Assembly: GCA_016125355.1 (NCBI GenBank)
Contig: WGLX01000009.1
Span: 164,018 to 228,017, forward strand
Origin: Actinomycetales bacterium
Lineage (GTDB): Bacteria > Actinomycetota > Actinomycetes > S36-B12
Direction: 5' to 3'
Length of the DNA stretch: 64,000 bases
The position numbers and the translations under genes are program-made. How positions within the stretch are numbered: the stretch's first letter is position 1; each line of letters opens with the position of its first letter. This document shows, piece after piece, positions 25,651 to 34,248 of the stretch. The notes under the pieces were generated by a model that was given only the letters and a program-made list of their open reading frames with translations, was not told the DNA's origin and ran no database searches.

Positions 25651-27102
25651 CTACCAGTCGACGGCGATGTACTTCGCCTCGAGGAACTCCAGCAGGCCCT
25701 CGTGGCCGCCCTCGCGGCCCAGGCCGCTCTGCTTCACGCCGCCGAACGGCGCCGCAGGATCGGAGATGAAGCCGCGATTGACGCCCACCATCCCGGCGTC
25801 GATCCGCTCGCTCACGCGTAGGGCCCGTGCGAGGTCGCCGGTGTACACGTAGGCAGCCAGCCCGAAGGGGGTCGCGTTGGCGAGCGCCACGGCCTCCTCC
25901 TCCCCGTCGAAGGAGACCACGGGTGCGACGGGCCCGAAGATCTCGAGCTCGAGGATCGGATCATCGGGACGGAGGTCCGCGATCACGGTCGGCGGGTAGT
26001 ACGCCCCCGGACCGCTGGGCCGCTCACCTCCGGTGAGGACCTTGGCACCGTGGGTCAGCGAGGCGCTGACCATACCCGCGATGTCGTCCGCGGCCCGCTC
26101 GTTGATCATGGGCCCGACCTGGGACTGACGATCGAGCCCGGGGCCGACGCGGAGGTCGGCCATGGCCGTCGCCAGATTCTGGGAGAACTCTGCGGCCACG
26201 GATGCCTCGACGATGAACCGGTTGGCAGCGATGCACGACTCGCCGCCATTGCGCATCTTGGCGACCATGGCCCCCTCCACGGCCGCATCGATGTCGGCAT
26301 CCCCGAACACGATGAACGGGGCATTGCCGCCCAGCTCCATCGAGCAGTTCACGACGTTTCGGGCGGCGAGCTCCAGGAGGGTGCGTCCCACCTCGGTGGA
26401 GCCGGTGAAGGAGAGCTTGCGGGTGGCAGGGTGCGTGAGCATGGCCTCGGCCACCGCACCGGACCGTCGTGACGGCAGCACGCTCACGACGCCGTCGGGG
26501 ACCCCCGCGTCCTGCAGGAGGAGCCCTAGCGCGAGGGCGGTGAGCGGCGTGTCGGAGGCGGGCTTGAGCACGACGGGGCATCCTGCGGCCAGCGCAGGGC
26601 CGATCTTCCGGGTCGCCATCGCCGCGGGGAAGTTCCACGGCGTGATCAGGACAGCCACTCCGACGGGCTGCAGCACCGTCAGGATCCGCTTGTCCCCGTT
26701 GGGCGCCGTCTGCACGTGCCCCGTCGCCCGGACCGCCTCCTCGGCGAACCAGCGGAAGAACTCGGCGGCGTAGGTGACCTCTCCCTGGGCATCGCTCCAG
26801 GCCTTGCCGCTCTCGCGCACGATCAGCGTCGCCAGTTCCTCGCGGTGCTCGTTCATGAGCTCGAAGGCACGACGCAGGATCTCCGCTCGCGCCCTGGGGG
26901 CCGTGGCGGCCCATTCGGCGCGGGCGGCCTCCGCCACGTCGACGGCGCGACGTGCGTCGTCCTCCGAGCCGGAGGCGACGGCGACGATCAGCTCGCCGGT
27001 GGCCGGGTCCGTCACGTCGAAGGTCGCCCCGTCGGACGCGGGAGTCCACTGACCACCGATGAAGAGCTGGGAGACGTTCGGGTCGTTGAGGTCGTAGAGC
27101 AC
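25651..27102 (-). CDS. NAD(P)-dependent aldehyde dehydrogenase, succinate-semialdehyde dehydrogenase type
   Basis: 483 residues, the usual length for succinate-semialdehyde dehydrogenases. The active-site Glu is in SMELGGNAPFIVFGDAD near 252 and the nucleophile Cys in GGESCIAANRF near 286. ITPWNFPAAMATRKIGPALA near 147 and FGGVKQSGLGREGG near 455 are typical for this subgroup. Oxidises a short semialdehyde to the acid, feeding central metabolism. The GTG at 27102 is preceded by AGGAGA and lies nine bases after the M24 stop, which defines the operon; longer in-frame extensions fall inside that gene. Confidence 0.88.
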   Translation of the reverse strand: MLYDLNDPNVSQLFIGGQWTPASDGATFDVTDPATGELIVAVASGSEDDARRAVDVAEAARAEWAATAPRARAEILRRAFELMNEHREELATLIVRESGKAWSDAQGEVTYAAEFFRWFAEEAVRATGHVQTAPNGDKRILTVLQPVGVAVLITPWNFPAAMATRKIGPALAAGCPVVLKPASDTPLTALALGLLLQDAGVPDGVVSVLPSRRSGAVAEAMLTHPATRKLSFTGSTEVGRTLLELAARNVVNCSMELGGNAPFIVFGDADIDAAVEGAMVAKMRNGGESCIAANRFIVEASVAAEFSQNLATAMADLRVGPGLDRQSQVGPMINERAADDIAGMVSASLTHGAKVLTGGERPSGPGAYYPPTVIADLRPDDPILELEIFGPVAPVVSFDGEEEAVALANATPFGLAAYVYTGDLARALRVSERIDAGMVGVNRGFISDPAAPFGGVKQSGLGREGGHEGLLEFLEAKYIAVDW

Positions 27103-27110
27103 GGGTTCTC

Positions 27111-28376
27111 CTAGTAGGCGTTGGTGACGACGAGCTCTTCCGCGGGGAAGAGGGTGAGCAGTTCGGCGCCGTCCTCGGTGACGACGAGCTCCTCCTCGAT
27201 GCGCGCGGCCGAGTGCCCGTCGTCGGCGGGCCAGTACGTCTCGAGGGCGAAGACCATCCCCGGCTGGATCTCCACCGGGTTCTCGAGGGAGTTCAGCCGG
27301 CTGATGACGGGCCGCTCGTGGAGGCCGAGCCCGAGCCCGTGCCCGAACTGCAGCCCGAAGGCCTCCATCTCGGACGAGAAGCCGAACTCCTCGGCCTTCG
27401 GCCACAGGCGCGCGATCTGGTCGGTGGTCACCCCCGGACGCACCATCGCGATCGCCGAGTCGATGAGCTCACGCGCCTTCGTGTAGGCGTCCCGGTGCGC
27501 CTGCGTCGCGCGTCCCACCGCGAACGTGCGGTAGTAGCAGGTCCGGTAGCCGTTGAAGGCGTGGATGATGTCGAAGTACGCCTGGTCGCCCGGGCGGATG
27601 TAGCGGTCGGAGAACACGTGCGGGTGCGGGCTGCACCGCTCGCCGGCGATCGAGTTGATCGCCTCCACCTGCTCCGAGCCCATCTCGATGAGGCGATGGG
27701 TCGCGAGCGCCACGATGTCGTTCTCCCGCACGCCGGGCTTCAGTGCCTCGTAGATGTCCTGGTACACGCCATCCACCATCGCTGCGGCCTGGCTGAGCAG
27801 CAGGATCTCGTCCTTGTTCTTGATCTGTCGGGCATCGAGCATCACCTGCTGGCCGTCCTTGACGGTGACACCCTGCGCCTCCAGCTGGCGGAGCATGGGG
27901 ATCTCGATGACGTCCACGCCGAGCGGCATGTCTGCGACACCCTCCTCGCGGAGGATGGCGGCGATCTCGCGGGCGGTGCCCTCCGGGAGCCCGGAGGTGG
28001 GCGAGATCGCGCCCTGGAGGCCGTTGTTGCCGCCCCGGGACTGCTCGGGCTCCAGCCACGGCGAGTACATGCGGTGGTTCTTCGCGGCGGAGCCGAAGTC
28101 CCACACCCACGGCGTCCCCGTACGGGTGAGCAGGGCCCAGCGCTCGGTCTTGTTGTATCCCCACGTCCCGATGTGGGTTGCCGTCAGGTAGCGGATGTTG
28201 GAGGACTCGAAGACGAGCAGGGCGCCGAGGTCACTGTTCTCCAGCGCCTGGCGGGCACGGCTGAGCCGGTAGTCACGCAGTCGCTGGTAGTCGACCCGCT
28301 CCTCCCAGTCGACCCCGATGATCCCGGGAGCGGCGATGGACGTCTGGGCGAACTCGGCGGCGGGACGGACAGGCAT
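27111..28376 (-). CDS. M24-family hydrolase/lyase with an Asp-to-Cys ligand change (island A copy)
   Basis: 421 residues: N-terminal creatinase-like domain (LLVFESSNIRYLTATHIGTW near 55-75, quoted for the IRYLT motif) and a C-terminal pita-bread domain. The expected metal ligands are Asp in YFDIIHAFNGY, then Cys where other members have Asp (GYRTCYYRTFAVG), His in FGHGLGLG, Glu in FALETYWP and Glu in RIEEELVVT. It resembles Xaa-Pro dipeptidases and the DMSP lyase DddP in overall layout; specific activity unknown. The paralog at 49604 has the same substitution. ATG with GGAGG five bases upstream; operator 4 is 16 bases from the start. Operon with the aldehyde dehydrogenase. Confidence 0.82.
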   Translation of the reverse strand: MPVRPAAEFAQTSIAAPGIIGVDWEERVDYQRLRDYRLSRARQALENSDLGALLVFESSNIRYLTATHIGTWGYNKTERWALLTRTGTPWVWDFGSAAKNHRMYSPWLEPEQSRGGNNGLQGAISPTSGLPEGTAREIAAILREEGVADMPLGVDVIEIPMLRQLEAQGVTVKDGQQVMLDARQIKNKDEILLLSQAAAMVDGVYQDIYEALKPGVRENDIVALATHRLIEMGSEQVEAINSIAGERCSPHPHVFSDRYIRPGDQAYFDIIHAFNGYRTCYYRTFAVGRATQAHRDAYTKARELIDSAIAMVRPGVTTDQIARLWPKAEEFGFSSEMEAFGLQFGHGLGLGLHERPVISRLNSLENPVEIQPGMVFALETYWPADDGHSAARIEEELVVTEDGAELLTLFPAEELVVTNAY

Positions 28377-28391
28377 GGCGACCTCCAGCAG

Positions 28392-28405
28392 TGCAATCGA
28401 TTGTG
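28392..28405. promoter_or_regulatory. LacI-type operator 4 (M24-aldehyde dehydrogenase operon)
   Basis: TGCAATCGATTGTG with core CAATCGATTG at 28394-28403, 16 bases upstream of the M24 start. It is one of two operators in the 181-base divergent region; their centres are 110 bases apart, close to an integral plus half number of turns, and looping is possible. Confidence 0.78.
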
Positions 28406-28501
28406 AGCGCAGCGTAATCCCACTCGACGTCGCATGCGAAGTCAACGTGATGTTCCGCACCTGATCGTTCGGGTGACGACCGCCGATGCCCAGCAAGATG
28501 A

Positions 28502-28515
28502 GGCAATCGATTGCA
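28502..28515. promoter_or_regulatory. LacI-type operator 5 (bicupin operon)
   Basis: GGCAATCGATTGCA with core CAATCGATTG at 28504-28513, 43 bases upstream of the bicupin start in the divergent region shared with operator 4. Confidence 0.78.
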
Positions 28516-28557
28516 TCAGTCGGCCGCCCTGTCCTAGCCTGCCTTCGGGAGGTCGTG

Positions 28558-29367
28558 ATGGCGTTCGTCGTGAAGTCCGGTGAGCGAGAGCCTGCCGCCG
28601 GGTCCCCCGGGGTGACACGTGCTTGGGTGCTAAGGCCCGATCGCCTGTCGGATGGCCGGATGGCCTTCGAGGCCGTGACTCTGGACTCCGGCGCGACCCT
28701 CGACCTGTACACCGATCAGGACGAGCTCCTCTGGTTCCAGGTCCTGGCCGGATCCGTCGACGTCGACGGCGCGACCACGGGACGGGAGTTCATCGTGATG
28801 ATCTCCGGTGGCCGTGCGATGCACCTCGCCGCGACCGAGGCCACGGAGCTCATGGTCGTGCGGGTGCCCCGTGCCTCGGCGTACGACCCGGCGGTGCGCG
28901 AGGGCCTGGCTCGCCGAGTCGACTGGAGCACGGAACCCGTGCTCGACTCCGAGCACGACACTCGGCGGCGCATCTACCTCGCGAGCACCGGTCTCTGGGG
29001 TACCGAGGCGGTCAAGGGCGAGATGATCTACTACCCGCCCGGATCCTCCGGTGCTCCCCATCATCACGAGGGGGCCGAGCACTTCCAGTTCATCGTGTCC
29101 GGCTCGGGAACGGCCCTCCTGGACGGCGAGCCGGTCGACCTCGAGGCGGGCGACCTCCTCTACAACTACGAGAACGAGATCCACGCCTTCCGCAATGACG
29201 GGGACGAGGACTTCGTCTTCGTGGAGTTCTTCGTCCCGGGCGCGAGCCGGACCGTCTGGGTTCCGGGCGTCCATGTGTGCACGTGGCGCCCGCGTGAGAC
29301 GGACGTGCTCGGTCGCCCCGCGGCCCGAGTGCTCGAACCGCATGTCCATGGTCAGGGCCAGGTCTAG
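28558..29367 (+). CDS. Bicupin protein
   Basis: 269 residues with two cupin folds. The C-terminal cupin has a full metal site: His residues in APHHHEGAEHF near 165-175 with Glu, and His in YENEIHAF near 208. The N-terminal cupin (GATLDLYTDQDELLWF near 45) lacks the histidines and is probably structural. Such proteins are dioxygenases, isomerases or aminohydrolases; no specific function can be named. The ATG at 28558 follows GGGAGG by five bases; a longer reading would run through operator 5. First gene of an operon with a dehydrogenase, a cupin and a hydratase. Confidence 0.78.
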   Translation: MAFVVKSGEREPAAGSPGVTRAWVLRPDRLSDGRMAFEAVTLDSGATLDLYTDQDELLWFQVLAGSVDVDGATTGREFIVMISGGRAMHLAATEATELMVVRVPRASAYDPAVREGLARRVDWSTEPVLDSEHDTRRRIYLASTGLWGTEAVKGEMIYYPPGSSGAPHHHEGAEHFQFIVSGSGTALLDGEPVDLEAGDLLYNYENEIHAFRNDGDEDFVFVEFFVPGASRTVWVPGVHVCTWRPRETDVLGRPAARVLEPHVHGQGQV

Positions 29368-29419
29368 GGCCGATCGGTCGGCAGGCGATCGCGGCGGGGC
29401 CGCGTGAACAGGAGGATGC

Positions 29420-30304
29420 ATGGCGCGCGTCGGGTTCATCGGCCTAGGGGACATGGGGCAGGTCATCGTGCCGCGGTTGCTGGCCGCAGGACATGACGTC
29501 TCCGGCTGGAATCGAAGTGCAGGCAAGGACGCGGCGCTCGTCGACGCGGGGATGACGTCGGTGGCGTCTCCCGCCGAGGCGAGCGAGGGCGCCGACGTCG
29601 TGTTCTCCATCGTCACGGACGCGGCGGCGGTGCGGGCGGTGGCCCTCGGCCCGGACAGCATCCTCGCCGGCCTGCCCGAGTCGGGCGTCTACGTCGATAT
29701 GAGCACCATCTCGCCCATCGCGAGCCGCGAGGTCAACGAGGCCTTCGCCTCCGCAGGGCGGACCATGCTGGACGGACCGCTGTCGGGCAGTCCGGTCACG
29801 GTGAGGAACGGGCAGGCCTCGGTGATGATCGGCGGTGACCGGGAGGCCTACGAGCGCGTGCGCCCGGTCCTCCTCGACATCGGGCCGAAGGTGAGCTACC
29901 TCGGCCCGGCGGGCATGGCCGTCCAGACCAAGCTGTCGGTGAACCTCCTGCTCATGGTGGAGGTGATCGCCTTCGGTGAGGCCGTCGCCCTGGCGGAGAA
30001 GGGCGGCGTCGAGCGCGAGGCCGTCGTCGACGCCATCCTGAACAGCGTGGCGGCCTCGCCGGTGCTCGGCTACCGCGGGCCCTTCGTCCTCGAGGGCAAC
30101 ATGCCCGAGAAGCCGCTGGCCGACGTGACCCTGCAGCAGAAGGACATGACCCTGGTGCTGGAGCAGGGCCGGCTGCTCGGCGTTCCCCTGCCGCTCGCCT
30201 CGTCGGCCAACGAGATGATGAATGCGTGCCGCGGCATGGGCATCGACAGGAACGACTTCGTCGTGGCCCACCGGGCCTACCGGAAGATGGGCGGGATGGA
30301 CTGA
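29420..30304 (+). CDS. Beta-hydroxyacid dehydrogenase, copy 2
   Basis: 294-residue NAD(P)-dependent enzyme of the 3-hydroxyisobutyrate dehydrogenase family. Rossmann motif GLGDMG near residue 8, substrate loop LDGPLSGSPVTV near 115 and catalytic Lys in QTKLSVNLLL near 172. It differs from copy 1 in the substrate loop, which predicts a different hydroxyacid. AGGAGG lies just before the ATG. The stop overlaps the next gene as ATGA, so the four genes 28558-31442 form one transcription unit. Confidence 0.87.
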   Translation: MARVGFIGLGDMGQVIVPRLLAAGHDVSGWNRSAGKDAALVDAGMTSVASPAEASEGADVVFSIVTDAAAVRAVALGPDSILAGLPESGVYVDMSTISPIASREVNEAFASAGRTMLDGPLSGSPVTVRNGQASVMIGGDREAYERVRPVLLDIGPKVSYLGPAGMAVQTKLSVNLLLMVEVIAFGEAVALAEKGGVEREAVVDAILNSVAASPVLGYRGPFVLEGNMPEKPLADVTLQQKDMTLVLEQGRLLGVPLPLASSANEMMNACRGMGIDRNDFVVAHRAYRKMGGMD

Positions 30305-30744
30305 TGAGCCCCGAGGACACTCCGTTCGTCACCAACCTCGCCGAGGTGCCCGTCGTGCAGGGCCTGCGCCGGGACGAGGGCTGGGTCAACATGCGCGTCC
30401 AGTTCCTCGTCGACAAGGCCACGGCGGGATCCGACGACTTCCTGCTCGGCTGGACGGTGCTGCCTCCTGGTGCGATGCACGACCGGCATCGTCACTTCCA
30501 CTGCGACGAGTTCTGGATTGTCCTCGAGGGGCAGGGGGTCATGTACTCCGGCGAGGGCGAGGAGAAGCCGGCTGGCGAGGGCGACGTGGTGTTCACGCCC
30601 CGGGGCCACTGGCACGGCTTCAAGAACACCGGGGACTCCGACGTCGTCCTCGTGTGGGGGTGGAGTGGCGCCGGATCCCTCGAGGACGCGGGCTACGAGG
30701 TCATCTACGACCACCAGCACGAGCACGGGAGCGACGAGGCGTGA
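30304..30744 (+). CDS. Small cupin protein
   Basis: 146-residue single-domain cupin. Metal ligands: His and His in DRHRHFHCDEFW near 57-68 with Glu, and the last His in GHWHGFKN near 100. Small cupins in catabolic clusters act as isomerases, lyases or dioxygenases. Starts with ATG overlapping the dehydrogenase stop, and its own stop overlaps the next GTG. One of three cupin genes in the two islands outside the regulator. Confidence 0.8.
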   Translation: MSPEDTPFVTNLAEVPVVQGLRRDEGWVNMRVQFLVDKATAGSDDFLLGWTVLPPGAMHDRHRHFHCDEFWIVLEGQGVMYSGEGEEKPAGEGDVVFTPRGHWHGFKNTGDSDVVLVWGWSGAGSLEDAGYEVIYDHQHEHGSDEA

Positions 30745-31442
30745 TCCCGGCTGCGGTCCGCTCGGGCCTGGCACGGCAGCGGCTGGTCCTCGATGCCCGG
30801 CTGGCCGCGGGCGAGACCCAGGCCGGCTGGAAGGTCGGGTTCGGGTCCGCGGGCGGGCTGGCCGCCCTCGGCCTCGACGGCCCGATCATCGGCCACCTTC
30901 TCGCGAGCGGGGAGCTGGCCGACGGGTCCAGGGTGGACGTCGACGGCTGGGCGGGCCCGGTGATCGAGGCCGAGATCGCCTGCTGGATCGCCGCGGACGT
31001 GCCATCGACCCTCGACCCCGCTGATGCCGACCGCTTCGTGCGCGCTGTGGGCCCGGCCCTCGAGGTCGCCGACGTCGACCACGTGCCCGAGGACCCCGAT
31101 CGCATACTCGCCGGGAACATCTTCCATCGCGGCTACGTCCTCAGCGTGCCGGATCCGGGCCTCTCGCTGGCCGCTGCCGCACAGCGGACCGCCGCGTTCG
31201 AGCACTCCTCCCGCTTGGGAGAGCGGGTGCGGCTGGAGGTGACGGAGCCCGAACTGCTGACCGGGCACCTGCCCGCCGTCGTGGCGAGGGCGGCCGCTCT
31301 CGCCCCCGAGCTCGGGCGCGGCTTGAGCGCCGGCGACGTCATCCTGCTCGGTTCGATCATCGCCCCGCGGCCCCTCCGCCCGGGCGATGAGATCCGGTAC
31401 GAGTTCAGCGGATTCCCCCCGCTGTCCCTGTCCTTCTCCTAG
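30741..31442 (+). CDS. 2-keto-4-pentenoate hydratase / fumarylacetoacetase-fold protein
   Basis: 233-residue protein of the hydratase/decarboxylase (MhpD) branch. [10 protein letters not shown] near residue 27 is the family's conserved lysine region; EAEIACWI near 78 supplies acidic metal ligands; [21 protein letters not shown] near 195-215 is the typical C-terminal core. Members hydrate enol acids formed after ring or chain cleavage. It is about 25 residues shorter than MhpD but all motifs are present. GTG start coupled to the preceding cupin. Last gene of island A before folD; a GCGCCG...CGGCGC hairpin follows at 31473-31493. Confidence 0.82.
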   Translation: MIPAAVRSGLARQRLVLDARLAAGETQAGWKVGFGSAGGLAALGLDGPIIGHLLASGELADGSRVDVDGWAGPVIEAEIACWIAADVPSTLDPADADRFVRAVGPALEVADVDHVPEDPDRILAGNIFHRGYVLSVPDPGLSLAAAAQRTAAFEHSSRLGERVRLEVTEPELLTGHLPAVVARAAALAPELGRGLSAGDVILLGSIIAPRPLRPGDEIRYEFSGFPPLSLSFS

Positions 31443-31512
31443 CGGAGGGCGGGTCCCGGAGGGGAGAGCACCGCGCCGTCGGCGATCCGGCGCCCGATGG
31501 AAGAATCGCCCC

Positions 31513-32370
31513 ATGACCGCAGTCACCCTCGATGGCAAGCAGACCGCAGCGGCCGTGAAGGCCGACCTCCGCACGAGAGTGGACGCCCTGAGGACCCGCG
31601 GCATCATGCCTGGTCTTGGCACCGTGCTCGTGGGCGACGACCCGGGCAGTCACGCCTACGTCGCCGGAAAGCACCGGGACTGTGCCGAGGTCGGGATCGA
31701 GTCGATCCGGGTCGACCTGCCCGCCGACACGACCCAGGCGGAGCTCGAGGCGGAGATCCGGCGCCTCAACGCCGACCCCGCCGTGACCGGGTACATCGTG
31801 CAGCTTCCGCTGCCGAAGCACCTGGACGCCAACCGCGTCCTCGAGCTCATGGACCCGTCCAAGGACGCCGATGGCCTGCACCCGATGAACCTCGGACGCC
31901 TCGTGCTCGGCGAGGCCGCCCCGCTGCCCTGCACCCCACGCGGCATCGTCGAGCTGCTGAGGCGGTACGACGTCGAGATCAACGGCGCCGAGGTGGTCGT
32001 CGTGGGTCGCGGGGTCACCGTGGGCCGCCCCCTGGGGCTGCTGCTCACGCGCAAGTCCGAGAACGCCACGGTCACGCTGTGCCATACCGGCACCCGTGAG
32101 CTCGTCGACCATGTGCGCAAGGCGGACATCGTCGTCGCGGCCGCTGGCGTGCCGCACCTGATCAGCGCCGGAATGGTGAAGCCGGGTGCGGCCGTGCTGG
32201 ATGTCGGGATCACCCGCACCGAGGCGGGCCTCGTCGGCGACGTCTCTCCCGAGGTCCGCGAGGTCGCCGGCTTCGTCGCCCCGATGCCCGGCGGGGTGGG
32301 CCCGATGACGCGCGCCATGCTCATCACGAACGTGGTCGAGGCCGCCGAGGGGACTTCGCTGAAGGGCTGA
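31513..32370 (+). CDS. folD: Methylenetetrahydrofolate dehydrogenase / cyclohydrolase (FolD)
   Basis: Makes 10-formyl-tetrahydrofolate for purine synthesis from methylene-THF. The 285 residues contain the active-site Tyr-x-x-x-Lys ([11 protein letters not shown] near 48-58), VQLPLPKH near 97, KDADGLHP near 118, PCTPRGI near 138, the NADP loop [14 protein letters not shown] near 163 and [12 protein letters not shown] near 260. All family residues are in place. The ATG is preceded by AAGAAT six bases upstream, a leaderless-type spacing, rather than a ribosome binding site. Normally close to purH in Actinomycetota; here it stands alone between two accessory islands. Confidence 0.95.
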   Translation: MTAVTLDGKQTAAAVKADLRTRVDALRTRGIMPGLGTVLVGDDPGSHAYVAGKHRDCAEVGIESIRVDLPADTTQAELEAEIRRLNADPAVTGYIVQLPLPKHLDANRVLELMDPSKDADGLHPMNLGRLVLGEAAPLPCTPRGIVELLRRYDVEINGAEVVVVGRGVTVGRPLGLLLTRKSENATVTLCHTGTRELVDHVRKADIVVAAAGVPHLISAGMVKPGAAVLDVGITRTEAGLVGDVSPEVREVAGFVAPMPGGVGPMTRAMLITNVVEAAEGTSLKG

Positions 32371-32402
32371 CGGTGTTCAGTCCTGCATGACACACTGACG
32401 CG

Positions 32403-33299
32403 GTGTCGGATGCGCTTCTGGCCACCTGCTGGACGACCGCAGGTGACGCTGCCCCCTACCCCGGTCGGCATCGAAGCCCCCTGGGCCTGAGGGTCAGGAT
32501 CGAGGCCGCGCGTCGTGCGGGGTTCTCGGCATTCGGGTTGCTCGATCACGATGTGCATCGGTTCCTCGAGACGGCAGACCTGGAGAGCCTGAACGCCATC
32601 CTGCGCGACAACGGAATGGACTACTTGGAGCTGGAGTTCCTGTCCCGGTGGTGGACATCGGGGGAGGAACGTGTGGCCTCCGACCGCGACCGACGGTTCC
32701 TGTTCACGCTCGCCGAGCGCCTGGGTGCCCATCACGTCAAGGTGGCGCCAGACCTGCAGGACCTCTCCGAGCCGGACATCGGATTCTGGGCTGAGTCATT
32801 CCACTCGCTCGCATCGGACGCGGCCGATCACGGCACTAGCGTCGCCCTGGAGTTCCTGCCCTGCGCGAACGTTCGGACACTCGACCAGGCGGCAGCGATC
32901 GTGTCCGAGGCCGACCACCCGTCTGGGGGCCTGCTGCTCGACGTCTGGCACCTCGAGCGTTCGGGAGCTGAGCCCAGCGACCTTGAGGCCCTTCCCATCG
33001 AGTGGGTGCTGGCGGTCGAGCTCGACGATGGCCCGTCGCTGCCGCAGGGCGACCCCTATGACGACACCTGCTATCGGCGTCGGCTCCCCGGGGACGGGGA
33101 CTTCCGCGTTGCCGAGTTCGCGAGCGCGCTGATCCGGAAGGGGTGGGATCGGCCATGGGGGGTCGAGATCATCAGCGAGGAGCACCGTCATCGCCCGCTG
33201 GATGAGGCGCTCACCGACGTGGTCGCCAAGACGCGGGAGCAGCTCATGCGAGCCCACGCGATGGCCGCCACGGTGGGCCCTCGAGGGTCGGAAGCCTGA
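32403..33299 (+). CDS. Xylose-isomerase-like TIM-barrel protein
   Basis: 298-residue member of the AP-endonuclease-2 / sugar-phosphate isomerase fold. Likely metal ligands are Glu in VALEFLPC near 142, Asp and His in LLLDVWHLE near 179-185, and Glu in GVEIISEEH near 258. Similar proteins include IolE, IolI and hydroxypyruvate isomerase; the substrate is unknown. GTG start, no strong ribosome binding site. First gene of island B; SDR genes follow, which resembles polyol or cyclitol pathways. Confidence 0.78.
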   Translation: MSDALLATCWTTAGDAAPYPGRHRSPLGLRVRIEAARRAGFSAFGLLDHDVHRFLETADLESLNAILRDNGMDYLELEFLSRWWTSGEERVASDRDRRFLFTLAERLGAHHVKVAPDLQDLSEPDIGFWAESFHSLASDAADHGTSVALEFLPCANVRTLDQAAAIVSEADHPSGGLLLDVWHLERSGAEPSDLEALPIEWVLAVELDDGPSLPQGDPYDDTCYRRRLPGDGDFRVAEFASALIRKGWDRPWGVEIISEEHRHRPLDEALTDVVAKTREQLMRAHAMAATVGPRGSEA

Positions 33300-33339
33300 A
33301 TTCGCGAACCAGTCATGTCGTCGACGAAAGGACCAGCGC

Positions 33340-34140
33340 ATGGACACCGAGCTTGCGGGACGGGTTGTCCTCATCACCGGAGCAGCGACCGGGATCGGCC
33401 GGGCAACGGCCCAGGCCTTCGCATCGGAGGGGGCGGAGCTGGCGCTCGCTGACCTCGATGGCGACGAGCTGGAGCGCACGGCGCAGCTCGTCCGGCAACG
33501 CGCCACGGTGCACACGGTGGTGGCGGATCTGTCCTCGGCGGCAGGTGTCGACGAGGCCTTCGACAGCCTGCTCGCGGTCACGGGCGGCCGGCTCGACATC
33601 CTGTTCAACAACGTCGGAACAGGAGCGGTCCGGTCATTCGACGACCTCTCCGACGAGGACTGGATAGCGACCCTGAACGTCAACTTCATGTCGCAGGTCC
33701 GTGCCATACGGAGGGCTTTGGCGGTCATGCGGGCGCAAGGTTCGGGCGTGATCACGAACAACGCCTCGGACCTGGCGAGGCAGCCGGAAGCGGTGCCGAT
33801 CGACTACGGGGTATCCAAGGCCGCCGTGCTCTCGCTGACCAAGGCGCTTGCCCGGTCGGAGGGACCTGCCATCCGGATCAATGCCGTCGCACCCGGGCCC
33901 ATCTGGACCGAGTTCTGGACGAAGCCCGGCGGCTTCGCCGAGACGATGGGGCGCTTCTACGACCTGCCCCCCAAGGAAGCCGTCGAGCACGAGATGCGGA
34001 AGCGGGAACTCCCGCTCGCACGGCTGGGCACGCCGGAGGAGGTGGCCGACGTCGTCGTGTTCCTGAGCTCAGCCAGGGCAGCCTTCGTCACCGGCAGCGT
34101 GTGGGGTGTCGACGGAGGAAGTATCCGCAACATCCTCTAG
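33340..34140 (+). CDS. SDR-family oxidoreductase, copy 1
   Basis: 266-residue classical short-chain dehydrogenase. Cofactor motif TGAATGIG near residue 14-21, NNVGTG near 89, catalytic Ser in NNASDLARQ near 145 and the Tyr-x-x-x-Lys of YGVSK near 161. C-terminal WGVDGGS is typical. Reduces or oxidises an unknown alcohol or ketone. AAAGGA stands before the ATG. It ends 108 bases before the next gene, which has its own promoter. Confidence 0.88.
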   Translation: MDTELAGRVVLITGAATGIGRATAQAFASEGAELALADLDGDELERTAQLVRQRATVHTVVADLSSAAGVDEAFDSLLAVTGGRLDILFNNVGTGAVRSFDDLSDEDWIATLNVNFMSQVRAIRRALAVMRAQGSGVITNNASDLARQPEAVPIDYGVSKAAVLSLTKALARSEGPAIRINAVAPGPIWTEFWTKPGGFAETMGRFYDLPPKEAVEHEMRKRELPLARLGTPEEVADVVVFLSSARAAFVTGSVWGVDGGSIRNIL

Positions 34141-34182
34141 CGCTCGGGGTCCGCCCGTCTCACGGCAATCGTGCAGTGTTGC

Positions 34183-34211
34183 TTTACAGACGGGTCACCC
34201 TCCTCTACGCT
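34183..34211 (+). promoter_or_regulatory. Promoter of the PRISE-family gene
   Basis: TTTACA at 34183-34188, a 17-base spacer, and TACGCT at 34206-34211, 37 bases before the start codon, fit a SigA-type promoter. Confidence 0.5.
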
Positions 34212-34248
34212 CCGTGCAGCCACGGCAAACAGACGCAAGGAGCACTCC

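Noticed and set aside
27111..28376. Assigning the M24 enzymes as DMSP lyase DddP
   Set aside because: Overall layout is similar, but a key Asp ligand is replaced by Cys and no other DMSP genes are present.
34164..34182. GCAATCG...TTGC near the PRISE promoter as a sixth LacI operator
   Set aside because: The half-sites are separated by ten bases and lack the central CG palindrome, so it does not fit the motif.
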